Source of the DNA: DATJPD01 sp036394195
GTDB taxonomy: Bacteria; Pseudomonadota; Alphaproteobacteria; CACIAM-22H2
Direction: 5' to 3'
Assembly (NCBI GenBank): GCA_036394195.1
Contig: DASWFO010000339.1
Coordinates: 1 to 32,571 of the forward strand
DNA length: 32,571 nt
A program made the translations under genes and the position numbers. Positions 1 through 8,500 of this stretch are shown here, one piece after another. A model generated the notes under the pieces. That model searched no databases. It had not been told where the DNA came from and worked only from the letters and a program-made list of their open reading frames with translations. The stretch's first letter is position 1. Each line of letters opens with the position of its first letter.

Positions 1-164
1 ACGCCCAGAGCCGTCGACGACCAGCGCTCGTCCACGATCGGCAGGACCACGACCGGAAGGACCAGCACCACCGCCAAGGCGGCCAACCGCCACCAGTCGG
101 TGCTGGTCAGACGCGAACCGGCGTCACTTTCCGACGGGGGCAGGGCCTTCAGCGAGTCGTCCAT
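1..164 (-). CDS. N-terminus of an unidentified inner-membrane protein (cut by window edge)
   Basis: Only the first 54 or so residues are inside the window, reading from an ATG at 164 towards the left edge. The start is MDDSLKALPPSESDAG, followed by WWRLAALAVVLVLPVVVLPIV, a strong hydrophobic transmembrane segment, and then a polar stretch DERWSST. It lies 39 bp after the flhB stop on the same strand, so it may be the last gene of the export-gate operon. No convincing Shine-Dalgarno sequence is visible before the ATG. A short cytoplasmic N-terminus and early membrane helix would fit a membrane sensor kinase (cckA is, from memory, close to flhB in some Rhodospirillales), but nothing in this fragment proves that. 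The reading frame is well supported by composition; the function is unknown. Confidence 0.55.
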   Translation of the reverse strand, partial: MDDSLKALPPSESDAGSRLTSTDWWRLAALAVVLVLPVVVLPIVDERWSSTALG

Positions 165-203
165 GGGCGAAATCTAACACAGCCCGTCACCCGCCGAAGA
201 CCA

Positions 204-1307
204 TCACGGCGTCGCGGCCGTCTCCAGCGCCGCCTTCGGCGGCGGCCCGGCATAGCCGCGCCGCAGCTTCATGACGTATCCGATCACCTCGGCGACCGGT
301 TTGTAGTAGGCGGGAGGAACTTCCGCATCGATCTCGACCTGCGCATAGAGCGCCCGGGCGAGCGGCGGATTCTCGAGGATCGGCACGTTGTGCTCGATCG
401 CCAGGTCGCGAATGCGCTTGGCCACCAGGTCGGCGCCCTTGGCGACCAGTTTCGGCGCCACCATCGTGGCGGCGTCGTATTTGAGCGCCACGGCGAAGTG
501 CGTCGGATTGGTGACCACGACGTCCGCCTTCGGCACCGCCTGCATCATGCGGCGGCGCGCCTTCTCGATGCGCAACTGCTTGAGGCGCCCCTTCACCATC
601 GGATCGCCTTCGGATTGCTTGTGTTCCTCGCGAACCTCTTCGCGGCTCATCCGGAGGCTGCGCATCAGTGAAAATTTCTGATACATGAAATCCAGCGCCG
701 CGATGAAGGCGAGGACGGACAAAATCCCGACCAGGAGCTTTATCGCGAGCTTTACGATGATGCGCATCGTCTGCTCGGGCTCGAGAAACATGAACTTCTC
801 GAGCTGATCGAAATCGCCCTTCAGCAGCCAGTAGCAGAAGCCGCCCAGGATCGCGAGCTTCGCCGCCCCTTTGGCGAATTCGACGATCGCCGCCCAGGAA
901 AACATGCGCTTGAAGCCGCTGCCGAACGACAGCTTCGAGAATGAGGGCATGATGCGGCTGGGGGAGAAGATCACGCCGTGCTGGAGCAGGCTCGACCCGA
1001 TCCCGGCCACCGCCAGGAGCGAGACCGTCGGCGCCAGGGCCAGGGCGGTCTGCATCGCGAGCTTCTGGAGCAAGGGTCCCAGGGCCCCGCGGTCGACCGG
1101 AATGGCATGGGCCTGCGCGAAGAACAGGACCAATTCGTCCCTGAGATCGGTGCCCAGCTTCGGGCCGAACATGAACACCGCGAGCGTGATCGCCAGCAGC
1201 ATCATCCAGTGGTCGATTTCACGCGATTTGCCGACCTGGCCCTTCTCGCGCGCCTCGCCCATGCGTTTGCCTGTTGGGTCTTCCGTTTTTTCGCTGTCTT
1301 CAGCCAT
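204..1307 (-). CDS. flhB: FlhB, flagellar type III export switch protein
   Basis: A 367-residue inner-membrane component of the flagellar type III export apparatus. It switches export from rod/hook to filament substrates. The N-terminus is charged (MAEDSEKTEDPTGKR), as is usual for FlhB, followed by four hydrophobic membrane segments (about residues 32-50, 87-108, 143-162 and 186-208) and a cytoplasmic domain. The self-cleavage motif NPTH is intact at residues 267-270 (VVVTNPTHFAVALKYD), so autocleavage between N and P is expected. Length matches the family. The ATG at 1307 is 3 bp after the fliR stop, so the two are probably translated together. It is the last recognised gene of the flgB-flgC-fliE-fliQ-fliR-flhB series. 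A second, stand-alone copy of the C-terminal domain is encoded at 3954-4292. Confidence 0.97.
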   Translation of the reverse strand: MAEDSEKTEDPTGKRMGEAREKGQVGKSREIDHWMMLLAITLAVFMFGPKLGTDLRDELVLFFAQAHAIPVDRGALGPLLQKLAMQTALALAPTVSLLAVAGIGSSLLQHGVIFSPSRIMPSFSKLSFGSGFKRMFSWAAIVEFAKGAAKLAILGGFCYWLLKGDFDQLEKFMFLEPEQTMRIIVKLAIKLLVGILSVLAFIAALDFMYQKFSLMRSLRMSREEVREEHKQSEGDPMVKGRLKQLRIEKARRRMMQAVPKADVVVTNPTHFAVALKYDAATMVAPKLVAKGADLVAKRIRDLAIEHNVPILENPPLARALYAQVEIDAEVPPAYYKPVAEVIGYVMKLRRGYAGPPPKAALETAATP

Positions 1308-1310
1308 GGC

Positions 1311-2096
1311 TCACGGATTGACCAGAGTGGGGGCGATGAAGATCGCCAACGTGTCTTCGAAATTGCCGAGGAACACCGAGACGCCGGCGACGAGCGTGCC
1401 GGCGAAGATCAGGAGGCCGAGCAGAATCTGCGCCGGCTGGCTGACGAAGAAGACCTGCATCTGCGGCATCAGGCGCGCGAGAATGCCAAGGCCGAGGAAG
1501 AAAATCACCCCGAAGACCACGAACGGTGCCGCGATGCGCAAGCCGAGCGAGAACGTGGTGGTCAGCAGCCGGGTCATGGTATCGGCGAAATCGCCGATCG
1601 GGAGCGCCTGCCCCGGGGGAAAGAGGCTGTAGGAGTCGACGATCGCCCGCAGCATCAGATGATGCAGGTCGGAGACGAAAACCAGCACCAGCGAGACCGC
1701 GGCGAGCAGCGCCGACGTGAGGGCGCTCTCCTGTGCGGTCGTCGGGTTGAACGCCAGCGCCGCCGACAAGCCGGACTGCATGCTGATGATGGTCCCGGCG
1801 GTCTGCAGCGTATTGAACGTCATCCGGGTCGCGAGCCCGATGAACAGTCCGATGCCAATCTCGCCGGCCAGGAGGACCAGGAGGCCTGGAACGGTGCGCG
1901 GAAGCGCGGGCAGCAGGCCCTGGACGACCGGCGTGACCACGATCGTCATCGTTGCCGCCAGGAAGAACCGGAACCGCACCGGCACATAATGCTCGCTGAA
2001 GCCGGGCATGACCGACAGCGCGGTGCCCAGCCGGCCGAAGACGAGGAACGCGGCGAAGGCCTGCGACGCCAGCCACTGTTGAAGGGTTGGGAACAC
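1311..2096 (-). CDS. fliR: FliR, flagellar export gate protein
   Basis: An inner-membrane subunit of the export gate, which assembles with FliP and FliQ into the helical channel at the base of the rod. The proposed start is a GTG at 2096 giving MFPTLQQWLASQAFAAFLVFGR, a typical FliR N-terminus, and a product of 261 residues, the normal family length. The open frame extends upstream through the fliQ region with no plausible start, so the longer version is discarded. Family-like stretches include GLFIGLATRMTF and SALAFNPTTAQESALTSALL, with about six hydrophobic segments. A clear Shine-Dalgarno sequence before the GTG was not found. The fliQ stop lies 29 bp upstream and flhB starts 3 bp downstream. 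Confidence 0.95.
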   Translation of the reverse strand: MFPTLQQWLASQAFAAFLVFGRLGTALSVMPGFSEHYVPVRFRFFLAATMTIVVTPVVQGLLPALPRTVPGLLVLLAGEIGIGLFIGLATRMTFNTLQTAGTIISMQSGLSAALAFNPTTAQESALTSALLAAVSLVLVFVSDLHHLMLRAIVDSYSLFPPGQALPIGDFADTMTRLLTTTFSLGLRIAAPFVVFGVIFFLGLGILARLMPQMQVFFVSQPAQILLGLLIFAGTLVAGVSVFLGNFEDTLAIFIAPTLVNP

Positions 2097-2125
2097 GGGA
2101 AATGAGGGTCCGGCCGGCCGGGGCG

Positions 2126-2398
2126 TCAGCCGCCGCCGGTCGCGGCGATCCGCGCCATCACGTCGGTGGTGAACCCGGTCATGATGTCGATCATGAACGG
2201 CAGCGCCAGGATCACGACCGCGAACAGCGTCAGCACCTTGGGCACGAATGACAGGGTCATTTCCTGGATCTGCGTCAGCGCCTGGACGAGCGAGATCACG
2301 ATGCCGACGGCGAGACCCGCCAACATCGGGATCGCACCCAACTTGATCATGACCCAGATCGCTTCGCGCGAGATTTCGATGAAGTCGTTGGCGTTCAC
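2126..2398 (-). CDS. fliQ: FliQ, flagellar export gate protein
   Basis: A 90-residue, two-helix membrane protein of the FliPQR export gate. The sequence starts MNANDFIEISREAIWVMIK, then a first hydrophobic hairpin (AIPMLAGLAVGIVISLVQALTQIQEMTLSFVPK) and a second hydrophobic segment (VLTLFAVVILALPFMIDIM), both typical of FliQ. The start is taken as the GTG at 2398 because GGGGGA sits about 8 bases before it and the length then equals the family norm (about 89 residues). An upstream in-frame ATG at 2461 would add an uncharacteristic proline/arginine-rich tail. A 78-bp spacer separates it from fliE, longer than the other gaps in this operon. Confidence 0.95.
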   Translation of the reverse strand: MNANDFIEISREAIWVMIKLGAIPMLAGLAVGIVISLVQALTQIQEMTLSFVPKVLTLFAVVILALPFMIDIMTGFTTDVMARIAATGGG

Positions 2399-2476
2399 GC
2401 CAGAGGTCCCCCGACCGGCCCCGATGCTGCTGAAGACTCGAACCGCGGGCGGCCGACCCACCCCCCGGCATCGTTC

Positions 2477-2782
2477 TCAGATCGGCATCTGCATGATCTG
2501 CTGATAACTCTGCACGATGCGATCGCGCACCGCAACCGCGGTCTGGAGCGTGAGCTGGGCGTTGTTCACCGCGGTGACCACGTTGGTGAGCTCGAGCTTG
2601 CCCGCCACACCCAGCATGGTCGCCGCCTCGCCCTGCTTCAGCGCGTTAACCGACGACTGGGCCGCGTCCTTGACCATGCTCGCGAAGTCGCCACCGCCGC
2701 TGCGGGCATCCATGCCCGGCGACGCCGCGACTTTCGCGATCGATTTGTAGGCGGCACTAACGTTGGCGAGAGTAACGGGCAT
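2477..2782 (-). CDS. fliE: FliE, MS-ring/rod junction protein
   Basis: A 101-residue adaptor that links the MS ring to the proximal rod and is among the first proteins exported. The C-terminal half has the family pattern: DFASMVKDAAQSSVNALKQGE, then KLELTNVVTAVNNAQLTLQTAVAVRDRIVQSYQQIMQMPI, ending at the conserved MQMPI tail. Length is normal. The ATG at 2782 follows an A-rich stretch with a GGA upstream, a weak ribosome site. It is 32 bp after the flgC stop. The order flgB-flgC-fliE is the usual one, so the three structural rod/adaptor genes are made together and before the gate subunits. Confidence 0.96.
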   Translation of the reverse strand: MPVTLANVSAAYKSIAKVAASPGMDARSGGGDFASMVKDAAQSSVNALKQGEAATMLGVAGKLELTNVVTAVNNAQLTLQTAVAVRDRIVQSYQQIMQMPI

Positions 2783-2814
2783 TTTTTTAATCCGGGTCCG
2801 GGGAAACGATGTCT

Positions 2815-3225
2815 TTAACCCTTCAGCAGGTCGATGGTGCGCGATGCCATGGTGCGCACCACGTCGATCATGCTGAGGTTGGCCTCATAGCTGCGCTGGG
2901 CCTGGCGCATATCCATCACTTCGATCAGGGGGTTCACGTTCGGCTTCAGAACATAGCCGTCCTTGTCGGCCCCCGGGTTCTTAGGATCGTACGTCTTCTC
3001 GAAGTCGGACTTGTCGGTGTTGACCCGGTCGACCTTGACCGTCTGCACCCCGAGCACCTTGTCGAAGACGTTCTTGAATGTGACGAGCTTGCGGCGGAAC
3101 GGATCGCCGCCGGGGCTCGACGCCGTCGTGTCGGCGTTGGCAAGGTTTTCGGCGATCGTCCTGAGCCGCAGGTTCTGGGCCTGCATGCCCGCCGCCGAAA
3201 TCGCCGCGATCTTCGTGAATTCCAT
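2815..3225 (-). CDS. flgC: FlgC, proximal rod protein
   Basis: A 136-residue axial protein of the periplasmic rod. The N-terminus MEFTKIAAISAAGMQAQNLRLRTIAENLANADT carries the rod/hook signature (LRTIAENLANADT), and the C-terminus has NPLIEVMDMRQAQRSYEANLSMIDVVRTMASRTIDLLKG, the matching coiled-coil end with the conserved RSYEAN motif. Both ends are typical of FlgC and the length is normal. It has no signal peptide, as expected for a type III exported protein. The ATG is preceded by GCGAGG at a fair distance. It sits 23 bp after flgB and 32 bp before fliE on the same strand. Confidence 0.97.
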   Translation of the reverse strand: MEFTKIAAISAAGMQAQNLRLRTIAENLANADTTASSPGGDPFRRKLVTFKNVFDKVLGVQTVKVDRVNTDKSDFEKTYDPKNPGADKDGYVLKPNVNPLIEVMDMRQAQRSYEANLSMIDVVRTMASRTIDLLKG

Positions 3226-3248
3226 GGCGCCTCGCTGGTCGTCAGGTC

Positions 3249-3659
3249 TCAGCCACCGCCGCCGAGGACGGTGCGGTACATAGCGATCTGGTCGTGATAG
3301 AGGTTCAGCGCCAGTGAATAATCCCCCGCCGTCTTGCCCACCTTCATCAACTCGACGTCGAGGGTCACGGCGTTGCCGGACAGCGTCGTCTCGGCCGGCT
3401 TTTCCTTCGTGATGTCGTTCGGGCCGACACCGTTGTTCGAGGCCTGCCGCGAGATGTGCTTGAGGTCGGTGCGCGCCACGTCCATCGAGGCGGAAGCCCC
3501 GCGTACCATCTGCTCGAACGATACTTCTTTCAGGTCGCGCGCCTTGTACGCCGGCGTGTCCACGTTCGAGATGTTCTGGGCCAGCACCTGCTGGCGCTGG
3601 GTGAGCCAGTTCAGGCGCTTGGAAATCATCGCGAAGAGGGGTTGGTGCGTGAAATCCAT
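3249..3659 (-). CDS. flgB: FlgB, proximal rod protein
   Basis: A 136-residue proximal rod protein. The motif QQVLAQNISNVDTPAYKARDLKEVSFEQM is the FlgB form of the rod/hook signature, and the C-terminus (TAGDYSLALNLYHDQIAMYRTVLGGGG) is the usual terminal helix. The start is taken as the ATG at 3659 (MDFTHQPLFAMISKRL), which resembles other FlgB N-termini. An in-frame ATG six codons upstream (3677) is possible, but its GGCGGGG sits only two bases before it. This is the first gene of the minus-strand rod/export operon. Its promoter should be in the AT-rich gap 3660-3953 but could not be fixed. Confidence 0.95.
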   Translation of the reverse strand: MDFTHQPLFAMISKRLNWLTQRQQVLAQNISNVDTPAYKARDLKEVSFEQMVRGASASMDVARTDLKHISRQASNNGVGPNDITKEKPAETTLSGNAVTLDVELMKVGKTAGDYSLALNLYHDQIAMYRTVLGGGG

Positions 3660-3953
3660 ATTTGGTCCGGGTCTCATGGCCCCGCCGGTCGTTTATCGCC
3701 AGCTGTCGGGTTTTTGAGGTTCCATGGAGCGTAACCGGGGATGCGTTAAAGATAAGTAAAAACCAAGATAAATGCGGATCGTTCTTCGGCAGGGTAATCG
3801 CCGTGATATCCGCCCGGACTTTTGGCTGATATCGGCGCTCCGGGCGGCTTAAGGGGATATTAACCGTAATCGGTAAAATTGTAGGTGATCGGTCTTTGCG
3901 CGGGCAGCTGAGGCGCAGGGACTTGCCATCTTTCTCTCTCGCAAGGCCCCGCT
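3660..3953. other. AT-rich divergent intergenic region between flgB and the FlhB-like gene
   Basis: About 294 bp without a convincing gene, clearly richer in A and T than its surroundings around 3745-3775 and 3850-3880. It must contain promoters for both divergent operons. Visible elements: an inverted repeat ACCG-TAAT-CGGT at 3862-3873; a second GTAATCG at 3794-3800; and CGGCAGGGTAATCGCC at 3787-3802, which recalls the CGGCA-type sites found before other operons here but has different spacing. No sequence with the exact sigma-54 GG-N10-GC spacing and good flanking bases was found on either strand. Confidence 0.5.
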
Positions 3954-4292
3954 TTGGCTTCTCGTCCCCCGCCCCGTCAGGGCACCACGACTTCGGACGG
4001 CACCCCGCGTGCCGTGGCCCTGCAGTATCAGCGCCAGCGCGATCCGGCGCCGCGCGTCGTCGCCAAGGGCGAGGGCGACACCGCGGCGAAGATCATCGAG
4101 CTGGCGCGCCAGCACGGCGTCGCCATCCGCGAAGATCCGGATCTCGCCCAGTTGCTCTCCGCAGTCGAGCTCGAGACGCAGATTCCGGTCGCGGCGTTCA
4201 TCGCGGTCGCGGAGATCCTGTCCTACATCTACCGGGCTAAAAGCCAGACGCCGGCGCCATGGCAAACGCCCGGGAGAGGCGACGCGACATGA
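3954..4292 (+). CDS. Stand-alone FlhB C-terminal-domain-like protein
   Basis: A 112-residue soluble protein matching the cytoplasmic part of FlhB after its autocleavage site: AVALQYQRQRDPAPRVVAKGEG, then IIELARQHGVAIREDPDLAQLLSAVELETQIP and AEILSYIY. It has no membrane segments and no NPTH motif; TPRAVALQY stands where NPTHFAVAL would be. Such proteins (FhlB/YlqH-like) are known near flagellar genes in some bacteria, where they may partly replace the cleaved FlhB domain in binding export substrates. The start is uncertain: a TTG at 3954 with AAGG seven bases upstream gives the best N-terminus; a GTG at about 4014 is the other choice. Its TGA overlaps the fliO ATG (ATGA), so it is coupled to fliO and fliP. 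Confidence 0.85.
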   Translation: MASRPPPRQGTTTSDGTPRAVALQYQRQRDPAPRVVAKGEGDTAAKIIELARQHGVAIREDPDLAQLLSAVELETQIPVAAFIAVAEILSYIYRAKSQTPAPWQTPGRGDAT

Positions 4293-4651
4293 TGAGCGAT
4301 TGGGGCCTCGCCGTCCGCTTCGTGCTGGCGCTGGCGCTCGTGCTGGCGCTCATCGCCGCCGCGACATGGCTGGCGCGCCGCTACCTGGGCTCGGCGATGA
4401 TGGGCGGCCTAGTCGGACGGCGGCGGCTGTCGGTCGTCGAGTCCGTGATGCTCGACGGCAAGTCGCGTCTGGTGCTCGTGCGGCGAGACAACGCCGAGCA
4501 TCTCCTGGTATTGGGGCCGGCCGGTGCCGCGGTCGTCGAGTCGGGCATTCCGGCGCCGTCGACGAACGGCGGCAGTCCAGCGACTCCGGCGACACGCGGC
4601 GAGGGAACCGGGACAACCACTTTGCGCGCACCATTCGCGGACACGCCATGA
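4289..4651 (+). CDS. fliO: FliO, export-gate assembly protein
   Basis: A 120-residue single-pass membrane protein that helps the FliP ring assemble. It begins MMSDWGLAVRF, followed by a membrane helix VLALALVLALIAAATWLA (about residues 12-30), then a small cytoplasmic domain with LSVVESVMLDGKSRLVLVRRDNAEHLLVLGP, which is the conserved FliO core. A disordered Ser/Thr/Gly tail follows. The ATG at 4289 is favoured over 4259 because GGGAGAGG lies nine or so bases before it. It overlaps the preceding gene (ATGA) and its own stop overlaps the fliP start (ATGA), so three genes are translationally coupled. Confidence 0.93.
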   Translation: MMSDWGLAVRFVLALALVLALIAAATWLARRYLGSAMMGGLVGRRRLSVVESVMLDGKSRLVLVRRDNAEHLLVLGPAGAAVVESGIPAPSTNGGSPATPATRGEGTGTTTLRAPFADTP

Positions 4652-5412
4652 ACCGCCCATCGCATCGCCGTCGCTGGTGCACCGCGGCCGCGATCGGAAC
4701 GGCCGTGACCGGAGCCGCCCTCGCGTGGACCACGCCGGGCCTGGCCCAGGCCATCAATCTCGATTTCGGCGACGGCGGCACGACCAGCGGCCGGCTGATC
4801 CAGCTCTTCGCCCTGCTGACGCTGCTCAGCCTGGCCCCGTCGATCCTCATCATGGTGACGTCCTTCGTGCGGATCGTCACCGTGCTGGGGTTCCTCCGCA
4901 GCGCGCTGGGTACCCAGCAGGCGCCGCCCAACCAGGTGATGATCAGCCTGGCGCTGTTCCTGACCTTCTTCATCATGGCGCCGGCCGCCGAGGTCGCCTA
5001 TCGCGAGGGCGTGCAACCGCTCATCGAAAACCGCATCAGCGAAGGCGAAGCGTTCGACCGCGCGGTCAAGCCGTTCCATGCCTTCATGATGAGGCAGGTG
5101 CGCGAGCAGGACCTGCGCCTGTTCTTCGATATCGCCAATATCCCGATCGTGGCGGCGCCGGAAGATACCCCCCTGCGCGTGCTGTTGCCGGCCTATCTGA
5201 TCAGCGAGCTGCGCCGCGCCTTCGAGATCGGCTTTCTGCTGTTCCTGCCGTTCATGGTCATCGACATGGTGATCGCCTCCGTCCTGATGTCGATGGGCAT
5301 GATGATGCTGCCGCCAGCCATGATCTCGCTACCGTTCAAGCTGATCTTCTTCGTGCTGGTCGACGGCTGGTATCTGGTGGTCGGCTCGCTGGTGCAGAGC
5401 TTCGGAACTTAA
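4648..5412 (+). CDS. fliP: FliP, flagellar export gate protein
   Basis: A 254-residue core subunit of the export gate channel. A cleavable signal peptide is visible (basic NRPSHRRRW, hydrophobic stretch, then PGLAQA at about residues 31-36), as is usual for FliP. Family stretches include LIQLFALLTLLSLAPSILIMVTSFVRIVTVLGFLRSALGTQQAPPNQV, then EQDLRLFFDIAN, LLPAYLISELRRAFEIGFLLFLPFMVIDMVIASVLMSMGMMMLPP and SLPFKLIFFVLVDGWYLVVGSLVQSF. The start ATG overlaps the fliO stop; a longer open frame upstream overlaps fliO out of frame and is not used. fliQ and fliR are on the opposite strand in a separate operon, so the gate is made from two transcripts. Confidence 0.97.
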   Translation: MNRPSHRRRWCTAAAIGTAVTGAALAWTTPGLAQAINLDFGDGGTTSGRLIQLFALLTLLSLAPSILIMVTSFVRIVTVLGFLRSALGTQQAPPNQVMISLALFLTFFIMAPAAEVAYREGVQPLIENRISEGEAFDRAVKPFHAFMMRQVREQDLRLFFDIANIPIVAAPEDTPLRVLLPAYLISELRRAFEIGFLLFLPFMVIDMVIASVLMSMGMMMLPPAMISLPFKLIFFVLVDGWYLVVGSLVQSFGT

Positions 5413-5435
5413 GCACTCGTCCCTTCTGCATCCTC

Positions 5436-5572
5436 ATGCCCCCGCCGGGCATCATCGTCTGTCCTTACCATCATCGCCCGCTTCATGCGGGCGATCCAAG
5501 GTGCAGCGTGCGATGGATGCCCCGCCCCCGCCTCCGCGGCGCCTCCGCGGGGGTAGACGCCAAGCGGGGCAT
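5436..5572. repeat. Cluster of three palindromes between convergent genes (REP-like, possible terminators)
   Basis: Between the convergent ends of fliP and the TPR gene are three inverted repeats. Hairpin 1: ATGCCC/GGGCAT at 5436-5452. Hairpin 2: ATCGCCCGC/GCGGGCGAT at 5473-5495 with a 5-nt loop. Hairpin 3: ATGCCCCGC/GCGGGGCAT at 5517-5572, which encloses an inner CCCCCG/CGGGGG hairpin (5525-5553). Similar GC-rich palindromes with a GGAT...ATGAC edge are common intergenic repeats in alphaproteobacteria (from memory). None has a T tract, so a classic intrinsic terminator is not shown, though they could block or end transcription from both sides. Confidence 0.7.
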
Positions 5573-5589
5573 GACGGATGAAGGGCGAG

Positions 5590-8500
5590 CTAGCTGCGGT
5601 TTGTGGCGCCGAAGCGCTGACGATAGGCGTTGAGGAACGAGTCGAAGGGCGCGGTGGTGGCCAACCGCGCCTGGATATCGCGCACATCGCTCATCGGCCC
5701 CGCCTTGTCGCTGGCGAGCACGGCAAAGATCTCCTTGAACTGGCCGCGCTGCATGGCCGGGCCGAATTTATCCCGCACCGCGTCGAGCCCCGTCTGGTCG
5801 CCCGCCAGCGCCAGGGCCGCCGCATAGCGGACGACAGCGCGCGCCTGGTCATCCGGCATGGCCGCGTCGCCCTGCGGCGGTTCGCCCATGAAACGCGCCA
5901 GTGCCGTTGCCGCAGCACCCCAATCGCCGGTTTTCCAGTTGATCTCCGCGCGCAGCGTGTCCGCATCGGCGCTCGGGTCGCCGGCGATGCGCGACAAGGC
6001 CTCAGGCGCCCGGTCGAGATCGGCGAGCGCCCGTGCCGCAAAACGGTTGCGCTCGCGCGCCAGCTCGACGGGCAGATCCGGGGCCTCCGTCTGCTGCAGC
6101 GCGGCGAGAGCCTCCTCCGGCTTCGCGTCGAGCAGGCGGGTGAACGCGAGGCGCGCCCCCGTCTCCGCCTTGGCGCTACCCTGCAGACGGTTCTTGATCT
6201 GATAGTCGAGGAGATCCGCAGCTTGATCGAGCAAGTCGATCTTGATCAGGCGATCGGCGAGGTTGCGCACCATTGCGTCGCCGGGCGGGCCTTCAGGCAC
6301 GAGGTTGCGAAATTCGTTGAAGAGACCGATTGCCGCGACCGGGCTCATGTGGTCGGCCCCGCCCTGCAGGAAGAAGCGCTGCAATGCGCTCGACATCTGG
6401 CGATTGACCGCCGCGACCTCGCGGCTGTCGGGCTTCAGCGCGATGAGATCCCGCAGGCTGCGCAGCCCCTTGCGAATGTCGCCCGCGTCAAGCGCCAGCT
6501 CGCCGAGCTTGCGCAACACCGCGAACTCGAGATCGTCGCCCCGCCACACATACCGCAGCTGTTCGATGCGCGCGGTCGCCTGTTGGGGCGTCAGGCGGTT
6601 TTCCTTCATCTCCTGGTCGGTCAGCGACAGCGTGGCGAGGATTCGGGCCGGCGACGGCATCCCGTGCTCGAGCGCCGACCAAATCGCGCGTGCCTCGTCG
6701 GGTTTGCCTTCGAGGATCGCCAGCCGGCCGCGGAGGTAGCGAGCCTGGCTCTCCTCGGAGATCGTCGGGTCATTGGCGAAAACGGTTTCGAGCCGGTCGC
6801 GCGCCGCCGGAATATCGCCGAGATCGATCAGCGCCTCGCTGATGGCAAGGCCGAGCCGGTTTGCATAGGGTGGCGGATAGCGGCGGCTCATATCGGGGCC
6901 GCGCGACAGCTGCTCGATGGCGGCGCGTGGATTACCTTGCGCCATTTCGAGCGCCACCCGCCACATCGCAATCTCCGGCTCGCGGTCAAGCGTGGCATGG
7001 CGCAGATGCGTCGTCGCCTCGTCGAGGTTGCCGGCGATCAGGGACGTCGCCCCCTTGAGCGCGCGGTACAGCCGCGTGTTGGCCACCGCCGGCTGCTCGC
7101 GGGCCATGGTCTCCAGCACGCCGTCCGCTTCCACCGCGTAGCCGTTCGAGAACAGGAAGCGCGCCAAGGCCAGGCGCGGCGGGTTGCGCTGTGGCGGCTG
7201 GGCCGCGGACACCGCCTGCTCGAGCTCACGCAGACGCGTGAGATAGGGACGGCCGTCAGCGCGCTGCCAATCATTGAAGTTGAACAACCGTGGCTGCGTC
7301 TCGGCGACGCTCGCCGTGTCGCGCGTCTGCTCGGCGGGAGCGTCGTCCGGCGACGACAGCAAGGTGCCGCCCGTCGAATAAATCTCGATATACCGCCCGA
7401 GCGGCCGGATGATCACGCCGTCGGCCCCGGGCTTGACCACCAGTCCCTGCGCGCTGGCCAGGATCTCGAACTGCGGGAAGACCCGGTCGTCCTCGATGCC
7501 GGCGCCGGCCACCGCGGTCGGCACGACCTTGAGATCGTCACCGGCCTCGGGATCGTGCAGCGTCACGACCGATTCACCGCCGCGCAGCGTGACCTGGACG
7601 CGCGCCGCGGCCGGATCGGTCTCGTTGCGGGTCGACACTTCCGCCGGCGCGTCGGGCATGCGCGGCCGCCGTGTCATCTCGACGACCCAGTCGTTGTCTT
7701 CGGCCCGCATCGCGAAATAGGTATCCGGCGGCGGCGCCAGGCGAAGCGCCGTGCCCTCGGACGGCACGGTGGTGATCTCCCCCACCAGGTCGTCGGGCGG
7801 CGGCGTGCGCACCGCCGAGAGGTCGAGGGGTGCACGCTTGTTGAACAGCAAGAACACGTAGGGGCCGCGGGCGAACGCGGCCGCCGTCACCGGATCGGGC
7901 CACTTGAAGCGCAGTCCCTGCCCTTCCGAGCGCCTGACCGGAACCGGGGGGCCGAGGGCGCGGGCGTCGGCAACGGCGATGCGCGCTGCGGTGCGCTTCG
8001 CCTGCGCATCGAGGAAGGCCGGCGAACGCTCGGGCGGTGTCGCATTGCGGCCGACCGGCGTATTGACCGCATCGGCCTCGTCGCCGCTAGGCGGCGCGGG
8101 CGGCTTCGATGGCGCACTTGCGGTGCCGCGGCGGGCTGCCGTCGCCGACGGAACTGACTCTGACGGCGACGCCGCGGTTGATTTCGATGCCGGCGGTGTC
8201 AGACGCACCGGCGGCGCCGTGGCGAGCTGCTGCGACAAGCTGCGCAATTGCTCGAGCGTCTCGCGTTCACCGGGGAGGCCCGCGGCAGCGGCCGCCGGCG
8301 CCGGAGACGGCGTCGGAGCCACAGCAGCAGCGTCGCCCGTGCCGGTGGAACGGCGCGCCGATCCGGCAGGCGTGGCAGGTGCGGCCGCCGTGGGTGCCGG
8401 TGGCGCGGACGCCGGAGGGACCGGCTCGGCGGCAGCGGCGGCGGCCGGCGCCGCGGCCGGAGGGGGAGCCGGGGATGACGGTGAAACGGGGGATGACGCG

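Noticed and set aside
2399..2471. Upstream extensions of the fliQ (to 2461) and fliR (to 2471) frames
   Set aside because: These add residues not found in either family. The GTG starts at 2398 and 2096 give normal lengths, and fliQ has a good ribosome site there.
3788..3803. Minus-strand CGGCGATTACCCTGCC as a sigma-54 promoter for flgB
   Set aside because: GG-N10-GC spacing is present, but the rest of the -24 element does not match and it is 130 bp from the start. It overlaps a CGGCA-type sequence that could instead be an activator site.
3849..4265. 138-codon minus-strand open frame opposite the FlhB-like gene
   Set aside because: It is antisense to a recognisable protein domain, and its product resembles no known family.
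5578..8157. 859-codon open frame on the plus strand opposite the TPR gene
   Set aside because: It is antisense to a better-supported gene with signal peptide, ribosome site and TPR sequence. The product is arginine-rich and low in complexity, as expected of a shadow frame in GC-rich DNA.
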